Shown: in pieces, positions 37,715-46,507 of the stretch
How the letters are laid out: the number at the start of each line of letters is the position of its first letter
How positions within the stretch are numbered: the stretch's first letter is position 1
Source of the DNA: Periweissella cryptocerci
Lineage (GTDB): Bacteria > Bacillota > Bacilli > Lactobacillales > Lactobacillaceae
NCBI RefSeq assembly: GCF_004358325.1
Contig: NZ_CP037940.1
Span: 1,116,001 to 1,180,000, forward strand
DNA: 64,000 nucleotides
Reading direction: 5' to 3'
Made by a program: the position numbers and the translations under genes
Notes under the pieces: generated by a model
The model's input: the letters and a program-made list of their open reading frames with translations, nothing else
What the model was told of the DNA's origin: nothing
Database searches by the model: none

Positions 37715-39889
37715 TTACAATTTACGTTTCTTACTGAAAGCATACAAACCAATGACACCAGCGAGCGCAATTGCACCGATAACTGGTAAAACTCGGTTAA
37801 CAACGTACCCTGATTGCGGTAAATTCTTGGTGTCGTTACCACGAATACTACTTGTAGGCGTATTAAAACCAGAATCAGTACTCAACGGAATATAGCGTGT
37901 ATTTGATGAACGCGATGTATCTGCATTGGTGTTACCAATTCCACTAGTACCCGTACTATTACCACCAGTTACTGGTAACCCCGTCGGATCATTTGTGGTA
38001 CTAGTACTTGAACTCTTGGCAGTGTTGTCATCATTTTTCTTATCCGTACTACTTGATGCCGCTGACGAACTCGTGCCAGCAGTTGATGATGATTGACTGC
38101 TTGAGTTTCCCGCAGAATTATTGTTACTGTTATTCGTATTGCTAGTACTACTGCTGTTGGAACTATTATTAGAGCTATTACTATCGTTATTCTTTACAGC
38201 TGTCTTAGCGTAGACAAACTTGTAACTCCGCCCAGCATTGGCACCGAGGGTCAATTGTTTGCCAAATGAATCTGGTACAGCTTGCCATGAAAAATCACCA
38301 ACAGCCCGTGAAAGTGACGTGCTATTAAGTTCTTGGAAATCATAACCAGCAATTGCAAGCTGCATATCATCTAAATCCAAAATATCATTAGTAAATCCGC
38401 TGATTTTTTCAGGTGGCACAATATTTTTATCATTCGTATCGACACGATAAATGGTAAATTCAGACGTCGCACCCTCATATTGATAAACAATCTCGTTCAT
38501 CCCAATGCCAATTGCACCGTTCTCAGTACCACTGACCAATGTAGGCTTACCATAGCCAGCAATCGTTGGTGTTGCTGGTAAATCGTACTTAGTACCAACT
38601 TTTCCGCTGACTGTAAATGCTTTCACAGGTGTTCGATCAGTCCCAAAAGTAATCACCTGACCATCTTGGTCGACATACTTGTAGGTAACCGTACCACCAA
38701 GTTCCCATTTTCGACTTCCAGTAAATTGATTATCATTATTTAACTCATTAATACTAGTAAGAAATTTTTGGGCTGTTAGCACATCACCATCACCATTCAG
38801 TGGAATAACAATTCCACCTGGATGAGGCATCTCAAACGCATTTTCCTCGACAGTTAACGCTGAATTTAAATTACCAACAATCAGTTGATTAAAAGCGCCA
38901 TATCCATCATCATCACGTTCGTTAGCATCATATACGTACCTGCCGATATAAATTAAATCAGGCATATTCGTTAACGTCAGCGTTTGTAGCGCTGTATTTC
39001 CTAAAAATGTGTCTTCAATACGTTGTACCTTGGGTAAGTTATTGAGTGTAACGTTTGTTAATTCCGGGTTATCACTAAGCAGATCTTCCGGTAATACTTT
39101 TAAGCTATCAAGACCGTCAAGGGTAACACTTGTCAGATGCTCACAACCACCCAGCGCGTAACTGCCAATACTTGTTAACTTTGGTAAATTGGTTAGAGTA
39201 ATTGTCCCTGAATAATCCACATTATCCATCCATCCCCAATTCATAGAATAAGCAAAAGCATAATCATCAATGGTTGTCAGGTTCGGCAAATTATTCAACG
39301 TAATTGAAGTGGCCCCTCCCAAGTCGCCAAATGCACTATTACCAATCTTTTTTAAATGTTGTAAATTAGAAAGATCAATTTTTTCTAAATAGTAGGCACC
39401 ACTAAAAGCGCCATCCCCAATAAATTCTAACGCGGTTAACGAATTAATATCAACCGCAGTTAGTGCCTCCATACTCAGTGCACTTGGACCAATCCCCTTG
39501 ATTGTAGTCGCAAATTCGGCTGGAAATGTAATTTCTCCATTCCAAGGAGAATATTCTGACCACGCCTCTACGGTCTCGAAAAACGAATCATCCATCCCTG
39601 TAATGACACCGTGTTCAACAACAAAATCTGCTGCCGTAAAATTATAGGCTTGACCAGTATCTGACCACGAGCTTCCGTATCTTTTGTTTTTCGTTTTCGT
39701 CTTGGTAGGAACTGCTGTAGTCACTAACTCGGTGGCATTAGCAGCCGGTTTATCAGCTAAGGCGATTGGAGTTGCCCCCATTCCACCGATTAACGTGGTC
39801 GTTGCAAGCCCAGCATAGAGAAAATGCTTACCATTCAGATGTTCGGTTATGCGATAAAAATTATGATGTAGTTCTTTATCATTTGTCAT
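37715..39889 (-). CDS. BspA-like leucine-rich-repeat surface adhesin 3 (type A), LPQSG anchored
   Basis: A 724-aa paralogue. Export segment as in the others, BspA-type repeats about 85-350, MucBP-like VTYKYVDQDGQVI, beta domain, Ser/Asn linker, LPVTG (about 638), RYIPLSTD, LPQSG (about 690), membrane helix, KKRKL. Its linker and the last 100 nt of coding sequence are nearly identical to adhesin 1, so the two are a recent duplicate pair or undergo gene conversion. It starts 58 bp after adhesin 4 with AAAGGAGG upstream and is followed by a terminator. Confidence 0.88.
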   Translation of the reverse strand: MTNDKELHHNFYRITEHLNGKHFLYAGLATTTLIGGMGATPIALADKPAANATELVTTAVPTKTKTKNKRYGSSWSDTGQAYNFTAADFVVEHGVITGMDDSFFETVEAWSEYSPWNGEITFPAEFATTIKGIGPSALSMEALTAVDINSLTALEFIGDGAFSGAYYLEKIDLSNLQHLKKIGNSAFGDLGGATSITLNNLPNLTTIDDYAFAYSMNWGWMDNVDYSGTITLTNLPKLTSIGSYALGGCEHLTSVTLDGLDSLKVLPEDLLSDNPELTNVTLNNLPKVQRIEDTFLGNTALQTLTLTNMPDLIYIGRYVYDANERDDDGYGAFNQLIVGNLNSALTVEENAFEMPHPGGIVIPLNGDGDVLTAQKFLTSINELNNDNQFTGSRKWELGGTVTYKYVDQDGQVITFGTDRTPVKAFTVSGKVGTKYDLPATPTIAGYGKPTLVSGTENGAIGIGMNEIVYQYEGATSEFTIYRVDTNDKNIVPPEKISGFTNDILDLDDMQLAIAGYDFQELNSTSLSRAVGDFSWQAVPDSFGKQLTLGANAGRSYKFVYAKTAVKNNDSNSSNNSSNSSSTSNTNNSNNNSAGNSSSQSSSTAGTSSSAASSSTDKKNDDNTAKSSSTSTTNDPTGLPVTGGNSTGTSGIGNTNADTSRSSNTRYIPLSTDSGFNTPTSSIRGNDTKNLPQSGYVVNRVLPVIGAIALAGVIGLYAFSKKRKL

Positions 39890-39947
39890 TAGCGGGATTC
39901 CTCCTTTATTTCCATTTTTTTCTAATTATGTCAGCGTACTTACTCAA

Positions 39948-42086
39948 TTAGTACTTACGTTTTTTCTTACTAATAGCATACAAACCAATGACACTAGCGA
40001 GGGCAATTGCGCCGATTGCTGGTAAGACCCGGTTAACGATAACTCCCGATTGTGGCAACGACTTACCGTGGTATTTACTACGGATACTAGTTGGCATATT
40101 GTGGGGAGTGTCAGTGCTAAGCGGAATGTACCTAGTGTTTGACGAACGTGACGTAGTTGTCCGATTATTTCCAATCCCACTAGTTCCAGTACTATTACCA
40201 CCCGTGCTTGGGAGCGCATTCGGATCTTGTGTAGAACTTGAAGTTGCTTTCGAATTATCATTTTTCCCACTAGTGCTACTTGATGTCGTTGATGAACTCG
40301 ATGCCGCTGGTTTTTCACTACTTGAACTTGCGCTACTACCAGTTGAACTATTATTGTTCGTAGTAGTATTGTTGTTATTGGTATTAGAATTATTTTGATC
40401 TGGGGTTGGTGCCGGCGTCGCGGTCTTAGCGTACACGAACTTATAGCTACGCCCAGCATTCGCACCAAGAGTCAGTGATTTACCAACTGAATCCGGTGCA
40501 GCTTGCCATGTATAGGCGCCAACTGCCCGTGAAAGCGTACTGATATTAAGTTCTTGGAAGTCATAACCGTTAATTGCAAGTTGTTTATCATCTAAATCTA
40601 ATGTATCATTTGCAAATCCAGTAACTGTTTCCGGTTCAACCAAGTTCTTATCGTTAGTATCAACGCGATAAATCATAATCGAAGCAGTTGCCGCTTGATA
40701 TTGATAAACAACTTCTTGTAAACCATAGCCAAAAGTTCCAGTTTCAGTACCACTGACTAATGCTGGATTTCCGTAACCCGCAATTGTTGGTAGTTTTGGT
40801 AAATCATATTTTGAGCCGACTTTCCCACTAATCGTAAATGCTTTAACCGGCGTATTATCAATACCTGCTGTAATAACCTGGCCGTCTTGGTCAATAAACT
40901 TGTAGCTAATCGCACTCCCAATATGCCATTTCTCATTGCCTAATAAGTTCCCACTATTGGCCCCCGTACCATTGATGGCCGGCATAAATTTTTGAGCACT
41001 CTGTAAATCAGTAACTCCATCAACTGGGATTACAATTCCACCCGGAGCTGGCAGTTCAAACGCCATCGCTTCAACAATTAACGCCGAGTTGACGTTACCA
41101 ATAATAATCTGGTTCAAATTCCCATAATCCCAATTAGGGTAGTATATATAAGAATCAATATGAACTAAATTCGGTAAATTTGTTAACGTCAATGTTTTTA
41201 AACCAGTCGTCCCAGTAATTGAATTTGTTTCAATATTTTTTAACTTAGCTAAATTGTTGAACGTAATCGTTTCAATATTAATACAGTCATAGAAAAGCTG
41301 GTTAGGAATCGCTCTTAATGCACTAAGCCCATCAAAAGTCACTGATTTTATATTTTCACAACTTTGGAAAACCCCAGGAATGCTCCAATTAAAAGAATTA
41401 TTGTAGTAGTCGCTATCATCGATAATAGAATCGTCATCATAATAGTCATCCCCATACATTCTCTGGCCGAGCATTTCCAGTACCGGTAAATTAGATAGAT
41501 TAACCGCCTCTAAACCCGTACAGTTGTAGAATGCTCCCGCATCAATAGTTACCAGATGTTCTAAATTAGAAATATCAACCGATTCTAAGGCATAACTATC
41601 AGCAAATGCATGCTCACCAATCGTTTCTAATGCAGTTAGTGCATTAAGATCAATTGTCCGCATTTGAGATCCTCTAAACGCATCATTACTAATCCCAGTA
41701 ATTGTTGTCGCAAATTCAGCAGGGAACGTTACCGCACCGTCCCAATGGCAATCGTCCGTGTATAAATAATCATCAAAAAATGATTGGCTAAATCCGGTAA
41801 TCACACCGTCTTCCACGTCAAAATCATCTGCGGTAAAGTCATAAGTATCGCCACCATCGGCCCAAGTCCGGCTGGCTTTTTTTGATTTGTTTTTATTTTT
41901 TTTAGGGGCAACTTTGTTAACCAATTCCGTTTGATTTGAATCGGCCTTATCCGCTAATGCGAGCGGTGTCGCACCCATCCCTCCAATTAAAGTCGTTGTA
42001 GCAAGACCGGCATAGAGAAAGTGTTTACCATTCAAGTGTTCTGTTAATTTATAAATATTATGATGTGATTCTTTTTCTTTTATCAT
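39948..42086 (-). CDS. BspA-like leucine-rich-repeat surface adhesin 4 (type B), LPQSG anchored
   Basis: A 712-aa paralogue, first in the island. Export segment, BspA-type repeats (about 85-340) that include an Asp/Tyr-rich insert near 205-230 (YYDDDSIIDDSDYY), MucBP-like ISYKFIDQDGQVI, beta domain, Asn/Thr/Ser linker, LPSTG (about 625), LPQSG (about 677), membrane helix, KKKRKY. Closest to adhesin 2 in the linker. AAGGAG precedes the start. BspA-type repeats mediate adhesion in other bacteria; the ligand here is unknown. Confidence 0.88.
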   Translation of the reverse strand: MIKEKESHHNIYKLTEHLNGKHFLYAGLATTTLIGGMGATPLALADKADSNQTELVNKVAPKKNKNKSKKASRTWADGGDTYDFTADDFDVEDGVITGFSQSFFDDYLYTDDCHWDGAVTFPAEFATTITGISNDAFRGSQMRTIDLNALTALETIGEHAFADSYALESVDISNLEHLVTIDAGAFYNCTGLEAVNLSNLPVLEMLGQRMYGDDYYDDDSIIDDSDYYNNSFNWSIPGVFQSCENIKSVTFDGLSALRAIPNQLFYDCINIETITFNNLAKLKNIETNSITGTTGLKTLTLTNLPNLVHIDSYIYYPNWDYGNLNQIIIGNVNSALIVEAMAFELPAPGGIVIPVDGVTDLQSAQKFMPAINGTGANSGNLLGNEKWHIGSAISYKFIDQDGQVITAGIDNTPVKAFTISGKVGSKYDLPKLPTIAGYGNPALVSGTETGTFGYGLQEVVYQYQAATASIMIYRVDTNDKNLVEPETVTGFANDTLDLDDKQLAINGYDFQELNISTLSRAVGAYTWQAAPDSVGKSLTLGANAGRSYKFVYAKTATPAPTPDQNNSNTNNNNTTTNNNSSTGSSASSSSEKPAASSSSTTSSSTSGKNDNSKATSSSTQDPNALPSTGGNSTGTSGIGNNRTTTSRSSNTRYIPLSTDTPHNMPTSIRSKYHGKSLPQSGVIVNRVLPAIGAIALASVIGLYAISKKKRKY

Positions 42087-42284
42087 TAGCGAAACTCCTT
42101 ATATGCTTAATTTGATACTATTAATACTACTAACAGAATATGAAGCAATTGTGCGTGTCGCATTCAAAAAAAATGAAGCTTTTAAGACGCCTCCCCAAAA
42201 TGTTTATTTATCATTCCGAATTAGACAAACCCTTTGTTTATGTCATTTACAATGTGTTCCCCACTGTTAATGACGTACTGCACG

Positions 42285-42319
42285 CAAAAAAAAGCACTAA
42301 CGAAAAAAATCGTTAGTGC
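42285..42319 (-). terminator. Intrinsic terminator of phoP-phoR
   Basis: Minus-strand perfect stem GCACTAACGA/TCGTTAGTGC followed by eight T residues, directly after phoR. It uncouples phoPR from the adhesin and pst genes downstream. Confidence 0.92.
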
Positions 42320-42326
42320 CTTCTGT

Positions 42327-43706
42327 TTATTTAAAATCCATGGTAATCGTCGTGCCCACACCGACTTGGCTCTTCAAAAATAACTGGCCGTTCATTTTTT
42401 CGACTAGTTCTTTGACGATGGCCAGGCCCAAGCCAGTTCCACTTGCTATCTGGCGTGTTCGCGATGGATCGCCACGATAAAAGCGTTCAAACACGCGGGG
42501 TTGCTGTTCAGTCGGAATCCCAATCCCGTTGTCGTGGACAACTAGGCGCCAACCAACCGGTAATATTTCGGCACTGACACTGACAAAGCCGCCTTCGTGA
42601 CCGTATTTGATTGCATTTCCAACCAGATTCTTTAAAATTTGCGCGAGGGCTTTTGATTGTGTCTTCACTCGCATGTCAGCCCCCACTTCGTCGCGTAGCT
42701 CAATATTACGTTGGTTAGCGACGACTTGAATTGTCGCTAACTCATGCTGAACCCATGATGCTAGCTCAATTTCTTCAATGGCCGCTTTACCACCGTAATC
42801 ACCATTCAAGCGTGAAATCGAGAGGACATCTTCAATCAAATCAATCAAGCGCTTACTTTCTTCGTCGATGATTTTCAAAAATTGCTCCAACGTTGCCGGA
42901 TCGTCTTTTGCTCCTGCTAATAGGGTTTCACTAAAACCACTAATCGCAGTAATTGGCGTTTTCAACTCATGTGAAGCGTTGGAAACGAAATCGGCTTGCA
43001 TCTGTTCCAATTGGGCAACTTCGGTAATATCATACAACAAGATAATAATCTGAAAATGCGTGCTCGTAGTCGCATGATATATCGTAGATACTTCTAACGT
43101 CTTTTGCCCAATTCCAGTTTCAAACTCCAACGTTGCCCGCTGATTCATTTCCGTTTGCATCGTTTTTTCAACTAACGCCGATAAGCCATAGTGGCTACTT
43201 GCATCCGCATATAGTAGGTGATTAATTTGTAAATCTAAGCCTAACAACTCACTTGCAGCCGGATTGGCCATTTTAATTTTACGGTGTCGATTAACTAGCA
43301 ATACCCCCACCGGCAAATATTCCAGCAACGTTGAGAGTTCACCTTCTTGCCGCTGTAAACGATAAATTTGATCGCGTTCAAATGACTGCACCTTGTTAAT
43401 TGCGGTCGCCAGTGAATAATATGGATCTTCTTGTTCCAGCAGAATATGTCCTGGATTTTGTGTTTTGGTAATATCATCCAATTTGGCACTCATCATCGCC
43501 ATCGTATTTTGGTGACGAATTACCATGCGTGCATAAAAGATAATTTCAATCAGGGTCAGCACAACTGCAATCACAAGGCTTCCTGGTACAAAGTTATCTC
43601 GGACTAATGGTGCCTCAAAAACGTCAACAATCAGAACTAAAAGAACATTGACCGTAATGAATCCAAGACTCGTTAATCCAATTCTGCGAATGATTGCTTT
43701 TTGCAT
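42327..43706 (-). CDS. phoR: Phosphate-sensing histidine kinase PhoR
   Basis: A 459-aa membrane sensor kinase of the PhoPR two-component system. Two N-terminal membrane helices (about 11-30 and 42-62), a PAS domain (about 122-225), HisKA dimerisation helix with phosphoacceptor His246 in SNASHELKTP, and an HATPase domain with N-box KNLVGNAIKYG, G1 DNGIGIP, F-box RVFERFY and G2 GTGLGLAIVK. It has only a short extracytoplasmic loop, so signal input probably comes through PhoU/Pst. It starts 4 bp after phoP. Confidence 0.95.
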   Translation of the reverse strand: MQKAIIRRIGLTSLGFITVNVLLVLIVDVFEAPLVRDNFVPGSLVIAVVLTLIEIIFYARMVIRHQNTMAMMSAKLDDITKTQNPGHILLEQEDPYYSLATAINKVQSFERDQIYRLQRQEGELSTLLEYLPVGVLLVNRHRKIKMANPAASELLGLDLQINHLLYADASSHYGLSALVEKTMQTEMNQRATLEFETGIGQKTLEVSTIYHATTSTHFQIIILLYDITEVAQLEQMQADFVSNASHELKTPITAISGFSETLLAGAKDDPATLEQFLKIIDEESKRLIDLIEDVLSISRLNGDYGGKAAIEEIELASWVQHELATIQVVANQRNIELRDEVGADMRVKTQSKALAQILKNLVGNAIKYGHEGGFVSVSAEILPVGWRLVVHDNGIGIPTEQQPRVFERFYRGDPSRTRQIASGTGLGLAIVKELVEKMNGQLFLKSQVGVGTTITMDFK

Positions 43707-43710
43707 ACAG

Positions 43711-44421
43711 TTACTTTCCCTTTTCTACAATAAATTGATACCCAAATCCGCGTACCGTTTTTAGCACTTGTGGTGATTTTGGATCAACTTCAACTTTATC
43801 ACGTAAGTGTGACACATGAATATCAACCATCCGGGTTTCACCTGCATAATCATAGCCCCAGACGCCGCTCAAAATTTCATCACGACTCAAAACACGATTT
43901 TTTCGTTCAACTAAAAATAATAATAATTCATATTCTTTTGGTGTTAGATTTGCATCCTCACCATCAAGCGTCACTTGTTTAGCATCTTTGTTAATCACAA
44001 TGCGCCCAAAATCCAAGCTATCACTCGCATCTTCTGTTGTAGCACTAGTCTGGACATCGTCATAACGGCGCATCACGGCTTTTATGCGCGCCAAAACTTC
44101 GCGTGGGCTAAAAGGTTTGGTGACGTAATCATCGGCACCAATTTCTAGTCCAAGGACTTTATCGAACTCATCACCTTTAGCCGTCACAATAATGATTGGC
44201 GTTTTAATTTTTTCTTGCCTCAGCCGTTTCGTAACTTCAATCCCATCAATTTCAGGTAACATTAAATCCAGTAAAATTACATCGTATGCATTTTTACTCC
44301 CCATATTAAAAGCCATTAAGCCATCGGTTGCCACATCAACTTCGTAGTCAGCCTGTTTTAAATTATATTCAAGCAATGTTGCAATCGCTGGTTCATCATC
44401 GACAACTAAAACTTTCCGCAT
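43711..44421 (-). CDS. phoP: Phosphate response regulator PhoP
   Basis: A 236-aa OmpR-family regulator. Receiver domain with acidic pair DD at 8-9, phosphoacceptor Asp52 in VILLDLMLP and Lys in VTKPF; C-terminal winged-helix DNA-binding domain with VWGYDYAGETRMVDIHVSHLR. It should bind the PHO box in front of pstS. The gene order phoP-phoR followed by pst is usual in the group, but here four adhesin genes lie between. Confidence 0.95.
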   Translation of the reverse strand: MRKVLVVDDEPAIATLLEYNLKQADYEVDVATDGLMAFNMGSKNAYDVILLDLMLPEIDGIEVTKRLRQEKIKTPIIIVTAKGDEFDKVLGLEIGADDYVTKPFSPREVLARIKAVMRRYDDVQTSATTEDASDSLDFGRIVINKDAKQVTLDGEDANLTPKEYELLLFLVERKNRVLSRDEILSGVWGYDYAGETRMVDIHVSHLRDKVEVDPKSPQVLKTVRGFGYQFIVEKGK

Positions 44422-44453
44422 TTACCTGACCTCAAATCTAGTAATTTACCTTA

Positions 44454-44519
44454 AGTATATCAAACTACAAAAAAAGCGATACAGTATAAACTGTATCACT
44501 TTCGTAAATGTTGTGTAAA
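44454..44519 (-). promoter_or_regulatory. PHO-like repeats and -10 element upstream of phoP
   Basis: On the minus strand TTTACA, TTTACG and GATACA lie 11 bp apart (plus-strand starts 44514, 44503, 44492), nearly the same string as the first two repeats at pstS. A -10-like TATACT lies at 44454-44459. The third repeat is also the arm of the prfB terminator, so it may be coincidental. Spacing to the -10 is longer than at pstS. Confidence 0.5.
44469..44498 (-). terminator. Intrinsic terminator of prfB
   Basis: Minus-strand stem GATACAGT/ACTGTATC then GCTTTTTTT, between prfB and phoP. It overlaps the PHO-like repeats. Confidence 0.85.
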
Positions 44520-44603
44520 TTCAGCAACTCGGAGTGTTTTACCACCCCATATTCCGAAAGTTGGCCACTAAACGACCATTAACATTAAAATTCATGAGAA
44601 CTT

Positions 44604-45719
44604 TTACTCTGGATTCTGTAAACTCAATTTCCATTGGAGATAAGCATTGATAAATGGATCAAGATTCCCATCCATCACTTGTTGGGGATTACTGCTTTCA
44701 TAATTGGTGCGGTGATCTTTAACCATACTATATGGGTGGAATACGTATGACCGAATTTGTGAGCCCCAACCGTTTTCCATTTGTTCACCGGCGATTTCAG
44801 CCCGTTCTTTCGCTTTCTTTTCTTGTTCCAATTGATATAATTTAGCCTTCAGCATTGCGAGGGCTTTGTCTTTATTTTGGAATTGTGAACGTTGGGCTTG
44901 AGAAGAGGTCACCAAACCAGTTGGAATGTGCGTCAAACGGACCGCTGAACTGGTTTTATTAATATGTTGTCCACCAGCACCAGATGAGCGGAACACATCC
45001 ATTTTGATGTCATCCCAGCTAATATCAACTTCGATGTTGTCATCAAGTTCAGGCATCACATCCACTGAAACGAATGACGTGTGGCGGCGACCCGCTGAAT
45101 CAAATGGTGAAATCCGCACGAAGCGGTGCACACCTTTTTCAGACCGCAAATAGCCATACGCATTATGCCCTTGAATTGACAAAGTAGCTGATGATAAACC
45201 AGCCACGTCATCGGGTTGATAATCCATAACTTCTACCTTGAAGTTATGTTGTTCAGCCCAACGCGTGTACATCCGGTACAAATTTTGTCCCCAGTCGGCT
45301 GACTCAGTTCCACCAGAACCCGGGTGAATTTCCAAAATCGCATTATTAGCATCATATGGTTCATTCAGCAATTGCGCCAAACTATATGCTTCCATCTTTT
45401 TAGCTAAGTCATCAATTTCAGCGTAAAGTTCTTCTTCTAAATCAGCATCCGGCATTTCATCGAGTAATTCAATTGTAGCTTCGATATTGTCGGTACCGTC
45501 TTGTAAAGTCATGAACGTATCACGGCGATTCCGTAATTCGTTCGTCGCATCAATCACGACTTGCGCAGCTTGATTATCATCCCAAAAACCTGGTTGTGCC
45601 ATTTCATATTCATTTTCGGCAATTTGCCCATCCAAAGCATCTAAGTCCAGCGAACCTTTGAACTTAACGATTTGATCTTTCATTTCTGAAAGTTGGCGTT
45701 TAGCATCACTTAATTCCAT
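44604..45719 (-). CDS. prfB: Peptide chain release factor 2, without programmed frameshift
   Basis: A 371-aa release factor that reads UGA and UAA stop codons. Stop-codon recognition motif SPF at 204-206 and catalytic GGQ at 249-251. Most bacterial prfB genes contain an in-frame UGA near codon 25 that is bypassed by +1 frameshifting; here the site reads CTG GAC (Leu24-Asp25) and the frame is open throughout, so the autoregulatory frameshift is absent. The ribosome site is AAAGGA. It lies in the conserved secA-prfB-phoP order. Confidence 0.97.
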   Translation of the reverse strand: MELSDAKRQLSEMKDQIVKFKGSLDLDALDGQIAENEYEMAQPGFWDDNQAAQVVIDATNELRNRRDTFMTLQDGTDNIEATIELLDEMPDADLEEELYAEIDDLAKKMEAYSLAQLLNEPYDANNAILEIHPGSGGTESADWGQNLYRMYTRWAEQHNFKVEVMDYQPDDVAGLSSATLSIQGHNAYGYLRSEKGVHRFVRISPFDSAGRRHTSFVSVDVMPELDDNIEVDISWDDIKMDVFRSSGAGGQHINKTSSAVRLTHIPTGLVTSSQAQRSQFQNKDKALAMLKAKLYQLEQEKKAKERAEIAGEQMENGWGSQIRSYVFHPYSMVKDHRTNYESSNPQQVMDGNLDPFINAYLQWKLSLQNPE

Positions 45720-45870
45720 TTTTTATATTCCTTTTTGTTTCATTCAAATTCTACTTATTACAGTATATCACGTTGCATAAAACCACACTAATTTGCTTTT
45801 TAATTATTCGCCCACAAAAAACGGCTAAAATTTTTCTATAGCGGAATTTGGATATGCGTCTCGGATTGAT

Positions 45871-46053
45871 TTCCACTACGAGGCTGGAACCAGTCTGGAC
45901 ACCGTGATGGAAGACAAGCATTTGAAGCTTGGTTCGCTAACGCGGTAACCATCTTCACAAATCCATAATCAGTAACGAAACCCGTTACTGATTATGCCAT
46001 CACGGTGCGAGCTAAAGTCCAGACTGTTTCCAGCCTCTTCGTTAGTTTGAGCA
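45871..46053 (-). repeat. Structured intergenic repeat, copy H1 (most divergent)
   Basis: Read on the minus strand it begins CTCAAACTAACGAAGAGGC and ends CTCGTAGTGG, positions equivalent to the core borders of the other copies. It has an outer stem GAGGCTGGAAACAGTCTGGAC-type (GTCCAGACTG/CAGTCTGGAC, CCAGCCTC/GAGGCTGG) and inner stems CACCGTGATGG/CCATCACGGTG and CATAATCAGTAAC/GTTACTGATTATG. Sequence is otherwise unlike copies A-J. Confidence 0.65.
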
Positions 46054-46119
46054 GGCAGTCTGACTAGTAATATTCCCGCAATCCTTGTCGCTGCAAGTTT
46101 AGCGGTAATCAATAATTCC

Positions 46120-46466
46120 ACGCTCACCTAGCGGAAGTGACACCACGTGTCGGGTTTGTCGCTGAGGGTAGAGCCGACCGGGCCTTATTTGTCCAGCGTA
46201 GCTACAAATGTGAGCAGTTTTTTGGCTTTAGCCATTAGACTGCCAGCTATCCCGAATTGCCCAAGACAGACATCCAAGCCTGCAAGGCTAATCTAATCGG
46301 GTTTTGATTAGATTCAGTTGTTTGTTGCAAACAAACTGCTGGAATGTTTTGCGTTGCCGTACCTCAGGCATAAGCAAGCGGCTTGGGCATGCGCTTCCAG
46401 TGTAGTGCGCCAAGTAATTTACTGGCACGTAGTGGGCAATATTATTCAATCTCACGTCAAACGAAA
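46120..46466 (+). repeat. Structured intergenic repeat, copy H2 (left part missing or replaced)
   Basis: Keeps CGCTGAGGGTAG/CTATCCC, the long third arm shared with copy C (AGGCTAATCTAATCG...GATTAGATTCAG), GCGCCAAGTAATTTACTGGCA and the right terminal repeat. The left half has no match to other copies, and H1 lies there in opposite orientation. The last bases (AAAAAGCGCC) are shared with the secA terminator. Confidence 0.7.
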
Positions 46467-46498
46467 AAGCGCCCCAACTATCGAAGTAGTTGAGACGC
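46464..46498 (-). terminator. Intrinsic terminator of secA
   Basis: Minus-strand stem GCGTCTCAACTA/TAGTTGGGGCGC followed by TTTTT, 10 bp after the secA stop. Confidence 0.88.
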
Positions 46499-46507
46499 AA
46501 TTTAATG

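Noticed and set aside
39944..40468. A 174-codon frame opposite in phase to adhesin 4
   Set aside because: It overlaps the Ser/Asn-rich linker of adhesin 4 in another frame; low-complexity codons give long open shadow frames there.
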